33,100 nucleotides of DNA, taken from positions 1 to 33,100 of the forward strand of contig JBQMYQ010000017.1 of the NCBI GenBank assembly GCA_052173415.1, read 5' to 3'. Source of the stretch: Wolinella sp052173415. Its GTDB lineage: Bacteria > Campylobacterota > Campylobacteria > Campylobacterales > Helicobacteraceae. Position 1 is the stretch's first letter, and each line of letters opens with the position of its first letter. Below the pieces are notes generated by a model that made no database searches, was not told where the DNA came from, and saw nothing but the letters and a program-made list of their open reading frames with translations. The position numbers and the translations under genes are program-made. Shown here piece by piece: positions 1 through 8,145 of this stretch.

Positions 1-1515
1 AGCTTCGGCGCGCCCTCAATTACTAAAGATGGCGTGTCTGTGGCTAAAGAGATTGAGTTGGCTGATGCGATCCAAAACATGGGCGCACAGCTCGTGAAAG
101 AGGTTGCGAGCAAAACAGCAGATGCAGCGGGCGATGGCACGACTACGGCGACTGTCCTAGCACATGGGATATTCAAGGAGGGCTTGCGCAACATCACGGC
201 AGGCGCGAATCCTATCGAAGTAAAACGTGGCATGGATAAGGCGACTGCAGCGATTATTGAGGAGCTAAGAAAACTCTCCAAAAAAGTCAATAATAAAAAA
301 GAGATCGCACAGGTAGCGATGATTTCAGCAAACTCTGATGAAAACATCGGGAATCTCATCGCTGAAGCGATGGAAAAAGTCGGCAAAGATGGTGTGATTA
401 CCGTTGAAGAGGCTAAGGGAATCAATGACGAACTCAATGTTGTTGAGGGTATGCAGTTTGATCGAGGCTACCTCTCTCCCTATTTTGTTACCAATAGTGA
501 CAAAATGGAAGCCGTGCTGGAATCGCCCTATATCCTTTTGACTGATAAAAAAATCACTTCAATGAAGGACATTCTCCCGCTCCTAGAGGGGACGATGAAA
601 AGTGGCAAACCGCTGCTCATCATCGCAGAAGACATCGAGGGTGAGGCACTCACAACTCTTGTCGTCAATAAGCTCCGAGGCGTGTTAAATGTCGCTGCGG
701 TCAAGGCTCCGGGCTTTGGCGATCGACGAAAAGAGATGCTAAAAGACATCGCAACACTCACAAGCGGGACAGTCATCAGCGAGGAAGTGGGCAAAACACT
801 GGAGAATGCGAGTATTGCAGATCTTGGACAGGCTTCACGCGTGGTAATTGACAAGGATAACACAACCATCGTCGATGGCAAGGGTTCAAAAAAGGACGTA
901 AGTGCGCGCATAGCACAGATTCGCACGCAGATTGAGGCGACCACATCTGATTATGACAAAGAGAAGCTCCAAGAGCGACTTGCAAAACTTAGCGGCGGTG
1001 TGGCAGTCATCAAAGTGGGTGCGGCGAGCGAAGTGGAGATGAAGGAAAAGAAAGATCGCGTTGATGACGCACTTTCAGCGACTAAAGCTGCCGTTGAAGA
1101 GGGAATTGTCATCGGTGGAGGCGCAGCATTAATCCGCGCGGCAGCGAAAGTAAATCTAAAACTTAGTGGCGATGAAAAAATCGGCTATGAGATTATCAAG
1201 CGCGCGATCAGTGCTCCACTCAAGCAAATCGCAACAAACGCAGGGTTTGATTCGGGTGTGGTAGCAAATAATGTAGAGCAAAATAAAGATCAGAATTTCG
1301 GCTTTAACGCGGCGAATGGCGAGTATGTGGATATGTTTGCCGAGGGGATCATCGATCCACTCAAAGTCGCGAGAATCGCGCTACAAAACGCCGTCTCCGT
1401 CTCTAGTCTGCTTCTCACGACCGAGGCGACTGTGAGCGAGATCAAAGAAGATAAGCCCGCGATGCCTGATATGAGTGCGATGGGTGGCATGGGGGGTATG
1501 GGCGGAATGATGTAA
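1..1515 (+). CDS. groEL: Chaperonin GroEL, 3' part (5' end outside window)
   Basis: The frame is open from base 1 and reads SFGAPSITKDGVSVAKEIEL, the conserved GroEL segment roughly 40 residues from the family N-terminus, so only the start is lost; the ATG at 34 is internal. The ATP-binding motif AGDGTTTATVLA (near residues 43-54 of this fragment) and the internal GGGAALIRAAA are present. The C-terminus is the Gly-Met tail GGMGGMGGMM seen in Campylobacterota and other bacteria. GroEL forms the 14-mer cytoplasmic folding chamber with GroES, whose gene usually lies just upstream and would be outside this window. The gene is intact to its TAA stop. Identity is certain. Confidence 0.98.
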   Translation, partial: SFGAPSITKDGVSVAKEIELADAIQNMGAQLVKEVASKTADAAGDGTTTATVLAHGIFKEGLRNITAGANPIEVKRGMDKATAAIIEELRKLSKKVNNKKEIAQVAMISANSDENIGNLIAEAMEKVGKDGVITVEEAKGINDELNVVEGMQFDRGYLSPYFVTNSDKMEAVLESPYILLTDKKITSMKDILPLLEGTMKSGKPLLIIAEDIEGEALTTLVVNKLRGVLNVAAVKAPGFGDRRKEMLKDIATLTSGTVISEEVGKTLENASIADLGQASRVVIDKDNTTIVDGKGSKKDVSARIAQIRTQIEATTSDYDKEKLQERLAKLSGGVAVIKVGAASEVEMKEKKDRVDDALSATKAAVEEGIVIGGGAALIRAAAKVNLKLSGDEKIGYEIIKRAISAPLKQIATNAGFDSGVVANNVEQNKDQNFGFNAANGEYVDMFAEGIIDPLKVARIALQNAVSVSSLLLTTEATVSEIKEDKPAMPDMSAMGGMGGMGGMM

Positions 1516-1933
1516 TTTCGTCCCGCTCTTTTGTAAGAATCAAAGAATCCGGGCAGGGGCTTTGTGTTACCTGCTCGATTCCCACTCCTAAACGTTTTAA
1601 GCCACAAATTCTCAACAATCTAAATCTCTGCCTTTGATACCAAGATTCCCAAGAAGCACTCAAGATTCCCGCCTTTTTCAAAAATATCCTCTTTAGGCAC
1701 AAAAGTTGCAAGTGTAAATTCTCATGTGACTTTAGGATGTAATTTTGCGAAAGATTGCGAGTAATATTCTACTACTGAAACGTCCATACGGGGAATCGGA
1801 AGGGTGAGGTAGCACTTTGAAAATGCAAGATGAGATATGAGAGGTGTGAAAATTTTAATTTTGCATAAAACTTTTTTTAAAATTTCCTAAACTGTGCTAC
1901 AATTCCGCACAAATTTTTCCACAAAGGAAACGC
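1516..1933. other. 418-bp intergenic region with four GATTCCC/GGGAATC copies
   Basis: No convincing gene on either strand. The 7-mer GATTCCC or its complement occurs four times, near 1579, 1644, 1668 and 1791, far above chance for this length. A weak hairpin (GGGCAGG around 1549 pairing with CCTGCTC around 1570, one G-T pair) follows groEL but has no T-run, so I do not call it a terminator. The last 100 bases are AT-rich and hold the promoter of the next gene. Confidence 0.6.
1895..1903 (+). promoter_or_regulatory. Extended -10 promoter of the cosR-like gene (TGCTACAAT)
   Basis: TGCTACAAT matches the Campylobacterota sigma-70 extended -10 (TGnTAnAAT). It is preceded by a T/A-rich run (TTTTTTTAAAATTT) in place of a clear -35, as is usual for this phylum. 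It lies about 30 bases before the ATG at 1934, which has an AAAGGAAA ribosome site. Confidence 0.6.
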
Positions 1934-2605
1934 ATGAGAATCCTCATCATCGAAGATGAAGCCACTCTTAATAAAACTCTCGCGGAGGGGCTTAATGAAT
2001 TCAGCTATCAAACCGATATCGCCGAGAATCTCAAAGACGGCGAATACTACATTAGCATTAGAAATTACGACCTTGTGCTAGCCGACTGGATGCTCCCTGA
2101 TGGAAGTGGGCTTGACATCATCACTCAAGTCAAGAGCAAATCCCCTCGAACCGCCGTAGTAATCATCTCTGCGCGAGATGACAAAGAGAGCGAGATTGAA
2201 GCACTTCGAAGTGGCGCTGATGACTTTATCGCAAAGCCTTTTGATTTTGATGTTTTGCTTGCGAGAATCGAGGCTAGATTGCGCTTTGGCGGGACGAATC
2301 TTATTGAGATTGAAGATCTTACAATCAATCCCGATGAAGAGAAAATTACCTACAAAGGGCAAGAAATCGAACTTAAAGGCAAGCCTTTTGAAGTGCTCAC
2401 ACACCTCGCTCGTCATCGCGATCAGATCGTCTCCAAAGAGCAACTTCTTGATGCGATATGGGAAGAGCCCGAGCTTGTGACACCTAATGTCATTGAAGTG
2501 GCAATCAACCAAATTCGACAGAAGATGGACAAGCCTCTTAATATCTCGACGATTGAAACGGTGCGCCGAAGAGGTTATCGATTTTGCTATCCCAAAGGAG
2601 CATAA
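1934..2605 (+). CDS. cosR: OmpR-family response regulator, CosR/HsrA type
   Basis: 223 aa. The N-terminal receiver (about 1-115) has the acidic pair EDE at residues 7-9, phospho-acceptor Asp51 in LVLADWMLPDG, and the switch lysine in AKPFDF. The C-terminal winged helix (about 125-220) contains KGKPFEVLTHLARHRDQI and VSKEQLLDAIWEEPE, a stretch I recognise as almost invariant in Campylobacter CosR and Helicobacter HsrA (HP1043). Those are usually essential orphan regulators of oxidative stress and central metabolism. Here the receiver keeps a normal aspartate, as in CosR and unlike the degenerate HP1043 receiver. A sensor-kinase gene overlaps its 3' end. ATG at 1934 follows AAAGGAAA. Confidence 0.9.
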   Translation: MRILIIEDEATLNKTLAEGLNEFSYQTDIAENLKDGEYYISIRNYDLVLADWMLPDGSGLDIITQVKSKSPRTAVVIISARDDKESEIEALRSGADDFIAKPFDFDVLLARIEARLRFGGTNLIEIEDLTINPDEEKITYKGQEIELKGKPFEVLTHLARHRDQIVSKEQLLDAIWEEPELVTPNVIEVAINQIRQKMDKPLNISTIETVRRRGYRFCYPKGA

Positions 2606-3936
2606 GAGGCGAGTATGCTAAGCAACTCGCCTATTCTTCCCTCGCGCTCATTGCGATTTTCTCATTTATCCTCTATACCTACATTAAAAGCTCGCTTTAT
2701 AGTGAGCTCAAAGAGGAGCTTTTGAATGAGGTGAGTCATATTACAAGCTCAAGCACAAAATACCCCATCGGCACTGAGCTGAGTGCTTATAGCGTCGGCT
2801 CTTTACGCGCAGGGGAGGTTAAGATTCTCATCACGCAAGCCCCAAGATATGAGAGCGGGATTGTTTTTAAGGAATTTAAAGAGGGCGGGCATAGCTATTT
2901 TCAGATCCACCACCCCTACGATTCCCACGATGAGAGCTATATTGTTATTACACGCGATGCGAGCGCGATTCACAAGTTATTAAGTCTTGTTTTACAAAGC
3001 ATGATGATCATTAATTTCGGTGGACTGATCCTCATTCAAATCTACGCTTTCATCCTCTCTAAAATCCTCTCGCGACCGATTCTTGAGCTCTCAAGCAGAC
3101 TGGCTAAGATGAATGAAAATCTCCTAAAACCCCTTGAGATCGGCACGATTCCCCAAGAGTTCGTCCCTTTGGGCGATTCGCTTAATAGCCTCATCACCCG
3201 CCTCGGACGCTACATGCTCTACCAAAAGGAGCTTTTTATCGGCATTGCTCATGAGTTAAAAACCCCACTTGCGGTGATGAAAACCAAATGCGAGGTCGTG
3301 CTCATCAAACCACGGGAATCGGAGAAATACACGGAGACGCTAAGGAGCAACATACAGAGCATTAATGAGATGAATGGCATGATAAAGAACTTGTTAGAGA
3401 TCGGGAGGCAGGAGGGGGCGCAGTTTGAGCAGAGCGAGGAGGTCGATGTGATGGCTTTCTTGCGTCAGATGGGCGAGAATTTTCTCTTGCTTGCGCAAAA
3501 CGAAAAGAAGCACCTACATCTTGAGCTTGAGCCACAAGAACTCCACGCGCGCCTCCAGCCCACGCTTTTAGGGCAGATTATTCAAAATTTCCTCCAAAAT
3601 GCTCTGAAATTCACCCCTGCAGAGAAGAGTATCCTCTTTAAAAGCACGCTTCTTTCGCCTAGTCGCCTGCAGATTATCGTCGTTGATGAGGGGTGCGGAG
3701 TTGATGGGAATATCGATATTTACGCGCCATTTAAGCGTTCGGGCAACAAAAGCGGTGCAGGACTTGGGTTATTTCTCGCAAAAAGTGCGGCTGATATGAT
3801 GGGAGCGCGCATCAGCCTTGAGAATCGCCCCGATTCCCAAGGCACGATCGCCACGCTAGAGCTCAATTTATCGGAGGCTACAACGTCAAAAAAAGCTTCT
3901 GAGCACACTCCCCTTTGGCAAAGCAGGCACACTTAA
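2584..3936 (+). CDS. Membrane sensor histidine kinase partnered with the CosR-like regulator
   Basis: 450 aa from a TTG at 2584 that overlaps the regulator by 22 bases (AGAGG upstream). No in-frame ATG fits, and the nearby ATG at 2615 is in another frame. Transmembrane helices lie near residues 17-34 and 137-158, enclosing a periplasmic domain of about 100 residues. A HAMP-like linker follows, then HisKA with His223 in GIAHELKTPLAV, then an HATPase with N-box QNALKF and G-box GLGLFLAKS. It should autophosphorylate and pass phosphate to the regulator just upstream. The 3' end overlaps the opposing methyltransferase gene by 59 bases. The signal sensed is unknown. Confidence 0.88.
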   Translation: MLSQRSIRGEYAKQLAYSSLALIAIFSFILYTYIKSSLYSELKEELLNEVSHITSSSTKYPIGTELSAYSVGSLRAGEVKILITQAPRYESGIVFKEFKEGGHSYFQIHHPYDSHDESYIVITRDASAIHKLLSLVLQSMMIINFGGLILIQIYAFILSKILSRPILELSSRLAKMNENLLKPLEIGTIPQEFVPLGDSLNSLITRLGRYMLYQKELFIGIAHELKTPLAVMKTKCEVVLIKPRESEKYTETLRSNIQSINEMNGMIKNLLEIGRQEGAQFEQSEEVDVMAFLRQMGENFLLLAQNEKKHLHLELEPQELHARLQPTLLGQIIQNFLQNALKFTPAEKSILFKSTLLSPSRLQIIVVDEGCGVDGNIDIYAPFKRSGNKSGAGLGLFLAKSAADMMGARISLENRPDSQGTIATLELNLSEATTSKKASEHTPLWQSRHT

Positions 3937-4885
3937 AGCGCTCGCCCAAAATCCTAGGGTCAAGGAGTGGGCGCACTTTCATCATCTCTTTGGCGTGCTC
4001 CTTTTGGCTTAAGTGCGCGCTCTTTTGCTCAATCGCCCTTATTAATCCCATCTGTAAAAGTGCCCGATTCTCCCTAGCAAAGTAGATTCTCCTCGCACCC
4101 GCACGCTCAAAAAAGCTCGTTAATTCCGCAAAATTCACATCGCTTGTAAGGTCACTCACGCCAAAAAATGGGCGAATATCGCGCATAAAATCATTCAAAT
4201 TAAACACACGGTGATCCTTAAAAATCCGCACGGAAAATTCGTTGCGCGCGTAATCTTCACCATAATCAAACGTCAAAAAGAGCCATTCTCGCGCCACATC
4301 ACGGAGCGAATCAATAAACTCCCAAACCCCCACGCCCAACTCGCCTCGCTCCATATTTATCGCTCTTGCGCGCGCCCTCAGCTCCTCGCTCGCTGTGGCA
4401 AACACCACCTCCCCGCGCTCACTCACAAAGCCCTGCTCGCCCTCTTTATAGAGCTCGCAAGGGAATGCATCAAAAAGCTCGTTAGCAACGAAAAAGAGAC
4501 GGGAATCGTGCAGCTCCTCAAGGCTTGCATAGATCTCAAGCTCCACCCCTTTTAGGCGCGATTCCCACCAAAGCCGCTGCAAAGACCTTAGCTCCTCCAG
4601 TGGCTCGACAATCACCCAGCGAAGCTTCTCAAACACCTCAGGATAGTATTGCCTCACATACTCGGCAACATCGCTGATTAGCTCGCCTCGCGAAGCTCCG
4701 AGCTCAACAAAACCCGCGCGCCCCTCCTGCAAGAATCGAACCAAAAACTCCGCAATACTCGCACCAAAATAGCCGCCCGCAGAGACGGACGTGTAAAAAT
4801 CCCCCTCTTTGCCTATTTTTGCGCAACGATAGTAGCCCTCCCGCCCGTAGAGCCATTCGCGCATAACGCTCGCGAAGCTTTCCAT
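3878..4885 (-). CDS. MidA-type SAM-dependent methyltransferase (DUF185 family)
   Basis: 335 aa from the ATG at 4885; an upstream in-frame TTG at 4927 would add 14 residues and overlap the TolC gene. Near the start LYGREGYY and GDFYTSVSAGGYFG (28-41) match the MidA/NDUFAF7 family, and VELGASRG (60-67) is the SAM-binding loop. VIVEPLEELR fits the acidic strand-2 region. Eukaryotic homologues methylate an arginine of a complex I subunit; whether the bacterial enzymes target NuoD-like subunits is inferred from the family. It is the last gene of the leftward cluster, 13 bases after the TolC-like gene. Its 3' end overlaps the facing kinase gene by 59 bases. Confidence 0.82.
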   Translation of the reverse strand: MESFASVMREWLYGREGYYRCAKIGKEGDFYTSVSAGGYFGASIAEFLVRFLQEGRAGFVELGASRGELISDVAEYVRQYYPEVFEKLRWVIVEPLEELRSLQRLWWESRLKGVELEIYASLEELHDSRLFFVANELFDAFPCELYKEGEQGFVSERGEVVFATASEELRARARAINMERGELGVGVWEFIDSLRDVAREWLFLTFDYGEDYARNEFSVRIFKDHRVFNLNDFMRDIRPFFGVSDLTSDVNFAELTSFFERAGARRIYFARENRALLQMGLIRAIEQKSAHLSQKEHAKEMMKVRPLLDPRILGERFKCACFAKGECAQKLFLTL

Positions 4886-4898
4886 AACTTCTGGCGCG

Positions 4899-6101
4899 CT
4901 ACTCGGGAATCTTCGCGTAGAGCTCAAGCAAAATCAGCTGCCTATTTAGCTCATGAATGCGTAAATCAAGCTCCTTTGTGCGCTTGGAGTTTTTCATTAT
5001 CTCCAAATCAAATTCGCTGATTTCGCCTGCGCGGGTGCGCTCGGCACTCTGCGCCAAAAGCGCGTCATAGAGCTCCAAATCCACTGCACTTAGCGCGCGA
5101 GTGCGCTCCAAAAGCTCTAGTTTTCGCATTTGCAAAAAATAGTGCTCCCTCTGCGCCTTAAGCGCATCCATACGCATTGCTCCCGCTCTTAATTGCGCGA
5201 TTTTCGCGCTCTGCACATTCGCATAATGCGAGGCGTCAAAAAAAGGCAGGCTAAAGACGATCCCCACCGTCGCATACTCATTATAACCGTCCTTTAGCGG
5301 GTGCAAATTACTATTGTGCTGATGATAATAGCGCGCTTGCAAGGAGATTTGGGGCAGGTATTGTGCGGAGGTTTCATAATATTTCGCCCGAAGCTGCCCC
5401 TCATTTAGGCGCACTCGTGCAAGCTCAAGATTGTGCTCTAAGTAGGATTCCTCGCTTAGGGGCGCAAAGGTCGGAAGCTCTACGCTCGCGTAATCCTCAA
5501 TGTCGCTCACGCTCGCAAGCTGCACATAGGCGCTGTGATGGGAGTTCTCAAGCTCAAGCAAACGTAGCTCCGCACTGTTTCGCTCCAAAATCGCCCGATC
5601 CAGCTCGCCACTGTCTGCGATTCCCGCGCGGAATTGCTCCTGTTTGCGCAGCACCTCAATTTCGCTATTTGCGATGAGTAATTTCTGCTTTTCGCGCTCC
5701 AAATCAAGCCGCCGCAATGTATAAATAAAACGCAACACACTCATCACGAGCTCACGCTCCTTAAGCGCGATTTCCGCCTCAGTGTAACGCTCCTTGAGAT
5801 TTGCAAAACGAATACTCTGAAATATCCCACCGCTACGGAAAATAGGCTGATTAATCCCTACACTCAGGCTTCTTGTGCGCGCACGCGGATTGTAATCGTA
5901 ATTATCCAAAATGGAGTAGCTAAGATCCAGCGGACGCAACCACTGCCAGCGTAAAGCCGCGGAATTAGCGCGATTTTGCTCGCGCTCTAGGGATAAAATC
6001 TCTCGCTTGTTTTTGCTTAAAAACGAGAAATCCTCCGCAAAAAGGAGCGGGAAAAAGAGGGCGATTCCCAAGAATCGTGAGAATCGCACCAGCGTGGGCA
6101 T
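4899..6101 (-). CDS. TolC-family outer membrane efflux protein
   Basis: 400 aa from the ATG at 6101, chosen because MPTLVRFSRFLGIALFFPLLFAED is a clear Sec signal peptide. The frame continues upstream to a GTG at 6185 inside argD, which would bury the signal. The mature protein is helix-rich with two similar halves, each with long coiled-coil stretches (for example ALKERELVMSVLRFIYTLRR and residues near IMKNSKRTKELDLR), the architecture of TolC-like channels. NQPIFRSGG and SLPFFDAS are the membrane-proximal strands typical of the two repeats. With the adaptor two genes upstream it should form the outer-membrane exit of an efflux or type I secretion system. No inner-membrane pump gene is present. 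Confidence 0.85.
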   Translation of the reverse strand: MPTLVRFSRFLGIALFFPLLFAEDFSFLSKNKREILSLEREQNRANSAALRWQWLRPLDLSYSILDNYDYNPRARTRSLSVGINQPIFRSGGIFQSIRFANLKERYTEAEIALKERELVMSVLRFIYTLRRLDLEREKQKLLIANSEIEVLRKQEQFRAGIADSGELDRAILERNSAELRLLELENSHHSAYVQLASVSDIEDYASVELPTFAPLSEESYLEHNLELARVRLNEGQLRAKYYETSAQYLPQISLQARYYHQHNSNLHPLKDGYNEYATVGIVFSLPFFDASHYANVQSAKIAQLRAGAMRMDALKAQREHYFLQMRKLELLERTRALSAVDLELYDALLAQSAERTRAGEISEFDLEIMKNSKRTKELDLRIHELNRQLILLELYAKIPE

Positions 6102-6171
6102 TCTTGCGCCCCGAACGGATTCGCACTTTTTGCCTAACATTTCAAAATATCGCGCCACGACTAACCCCGCC

Positions 6172-7362
6172 TCAAAGCTCTTCACACGCCTCTTTAAAGC
6201 GAGTAAAACCCTCTCTCATCTCATGCTCCTGTAAGGTCAAAGGAGGCAGGAATCGGATCGTATTGCGCCCCGAGCGAAGCACCAAAACGCGCTTTTGGAA
6301 CGCCTTTTTGATGGCTTCTGCTTGGATTTCAGCACTTTTAGCTCGGATTCCCCGCATGAGACCTAGCCCCACATCGCGCTCAAAATGCTGCGGAAACTGC
6401 GCACAAACCTCCGCAAGCATCGCGCTAAAAAGATCGATACTCCTTTGCAACGCACCGCTTCGCTCCTGCTCGCTAAGTATCTCTAGCACCGTGAGAGCCG
6501 CCCTTGTGGCGAGCGGATTCCCGCCAAATGTGCTCCCATGATCGCCCGGCGCGAAAATATCCTTAAGCCCACTCATTACCGCGCCGATAGGCACTCCGCC
6601 CGCAAGCCCCTTTGCCATCGTGATGACATCAGGCGTGATTCCATACACCTGTGAAGCAAAAAGCTTCCCGCTTCGGTAGATTCCCGTCTGCACCTCATCG
6701 ACCATGAGCAAGACATTCTTCTCTTTTAAAAATTGCGCGAGCCGCTGGATTCCCGCAACCTCTTGAGGCTCGATCCCCCCTTCGCCTTGCACGAGCTCCA
6801 AAAGCACGGCGCACGTGTGGTCATCGACTAATTCAAACACATGCTCGATATTTTTCGCATAGACAAATCCATCGGGATAAGGACCGAAGTAGTGGTGCAT
6901 CTTCTCCTGTCCCGTCGCCTTGAGCGCGGTAATCGTGCGCCCGTGAAACGAGCTCTCTAGCGTAATAATCTTGTAGCGTTTGACCTCGCCTCCCTCCTCG
7001 CCGAATTTGCGCGCAATCTTAATCGCCCCCTCATTCGCCTCTGCACCCGAGTTGGCAAAAAAGAGCCGCATATCATACCCGCTAAGCTCCACAAGTCGCT
7101 TTGCAAGACGCGCTTGGGAATCGATATAGTAGAGATTTGAGATATGAATGAGCTTGCGCGCCTGATCGCTAATGGCTTCTGCGAGCCGTTCATTCCCATG
7201 CCCGACGCTACACACCGCAATCCCCGCGGCAAAATCGATATAGTCCCGCCCGCAAGAATCGAACAAAACCGCGCCCTTGCCGTGAGTAAAGTGGATGTAA
7301 TTGCGCGCATAAGAGTGCAAAACATAGGCTCGATCGAGCTCTTCTTCGTTTTGATATTCCAT
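6172..7362 (-). CDS. argD: Acetylornithine aminotransferase (ArgD)
   Basis: 396 aa, class III PLP aminotransferase. Visible motifs are FANSGAEANEGAIKIARK (phosphate-binding region), SSFHGRT, LLMVDEVQTGIYRSG with the PLP-pyridine aspartate, MAKGLAGGVPIGA with the Schiff-base Lys251, and HGSTFGGNPLA. It transfers the amino group from glutamate to N-acetylglutamate semialdehyde in arginine synthesis, and family members may also act on succinyl-diaminopimelate. The ATG at 7362 has AGGGA upstream and lies three bases after the adaptor gene's stop, so it is translated within the efflux operon. Length and motifs are complete. An arginine gene between an adaptor and a TolC gene is an odd pairing. Confidence 0.93.
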   Translation of the reverse strand: MEYQNEEELDRAYVLHSYARNYIHFTHGKGAVLFDSCGRDYIDFAAGIAVCSVGHGNERLAEAISDQARKLIHISNLYYIDSQARLAKRLVELSGYDMRLFFANSGAEANEGAIKIARKFGEEGGEVKRYKIITLESSFHGRTITALKATGQEKMHHYFGPYPDGFVYAKNIEHVFELVDDHTCAVLLELVQGEGGIEPQEVAGIQRLAQFLKEKNVLLMVDEVQTGIYRSGKLFASQVYGITPDVITMAKGLAGGVPIGAVMSGLKDIFAPGDHGSTFGGNPLATRAALTVLEILSEQERSGALQRSIDLFSAMLAEVCAQFPQHFERDVGLGLMRGIRAKSAEIQAEAIKKAFQKRVLVLRSGRNTIRFLPPLTLQEHEMREGFTRFKEACEEL

Positions 7363-7365
7363 TAT

Positions 7366-8145
7366 CTAATCCCTCATTTCAATTTTGACTAATTCGGAGA
7401 AAAACTCGCGCGCAGGGATCTCAAGCTCTAGGCGATATTCTGAGATATGCTCGCTATCAGCGACTTTGTGAAGCTTTCTAATACGCACTTTAGTCGCGAT
7501 TCCATCAATGTAGAAGTGCTTTTTATGCACCTCTTGCGCCTCAGCTTTAGAGAGAAAAAGCGTAATTTTAGCACCAGAAATATCCATCGCTTCGGCGAGT
7601 GGCGCACCCGTGCTGACATATTCGCCCGCTTTAGCGTGGATTTTGTAAAGATAACGCTTTGAGAGCACAAGACGCTTTTTAGTGATGGTATCAAGGTTGC
7701 GCGCGCGTTCAATTTTTAAGGAATCGAGCTGCTCGAGTGCCTGAAGATAGGCGATTTTGGCGTTAAAAAATGCAATCTCTGCGCTATCTTTTTGGTGGCG
7801 CGATTTGGTGCTTAGTGCCTGAACGTCCTTAAAATGCCGCTCCGCAAGCTCATAACTCCTTAAAAGCGCGTCCACACGCTCTTGCATGCTCTTTAGCATT
7901 CTCTCCTGATGAGCCAAAGTCGCGCGCTCCAAAGTATCATCAAAGCGCACAATCACCTCCTCATCATCGATGTAGCTCCCCTCTTTTTCGCTTTTCACTT
8001 CCTTAATCACACCCGAAACTGCTGCTTTGAATTCATAATGTTCAAGGGGCTCTAACTTCGCATAAAATAGGCGGGAATCGCCCAAAAGTGGCGCGATGGT
8101 GCATAAAAAAACGACTAGGATTCCCCAAAAATTATTCTTAGCCAA
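7366..8145 (-). CDS. HlyD/RND-type periplasmic adaptor (membrane fusion protein)
   Basis: 259 aa from a TTG start at 8145 with AAGGAG six bases upstream; it overlaps the dGTPase-like gene by 8 bases. An N-terminal signal/anchor (about residues 5-22) is followed by a half-lipoyl motif (AAVSGVIKEVKSEKEGSYIDDEEVIVRFDD). Then comes an alpha-helical hairpin of about 90 residues, the second half-lipoyl (YKIHAKAGEYVSTGAPLAEAMD), and a short beta domain. This order is that of periplasmic adaptors that bridge an inner-membrane transporter and TolC. The beta-barrel/membrane-proximal part is short, so it is a compact adaptor. The TolC-like partner lies downstream after argD. The substrate is unknown. 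Confidence 0.82.
   Translation of the reverse strand: MAKNNFWGILVVFLCTIAPLLGDSRLFYAKLEPLEHYEFKAAVSGVIKEVKSEKEGSYIDDEEVIVRFDDTLERATLAHQERMLKSMQERVDALLRSYELAERHFKDVQALSTKSRHQKDSAEIAFFNAKIAYLQALEQLDSLKIERARNLDTITKKRLVLSKRYLYKIHAKAGEYVSTGAPLAEAMDISGAKITLFLSKAEAQEVHKKHFYIDGIATKVRIRKLHKVADSEHISEYRLELEIPAREFFSELVKIEMRD

Noticed and set aside
528..944. Long antisense ORFs inside groEL, mccA, the tape measure and other genes
   Set aside because: Frame shadows of strongly coding genes with no ribosome site or family motif.
1545..1577. Hairpin after groEL as a terminator
   Set aside because: Seven weak pairs with a long loop and no T-run afterwards.
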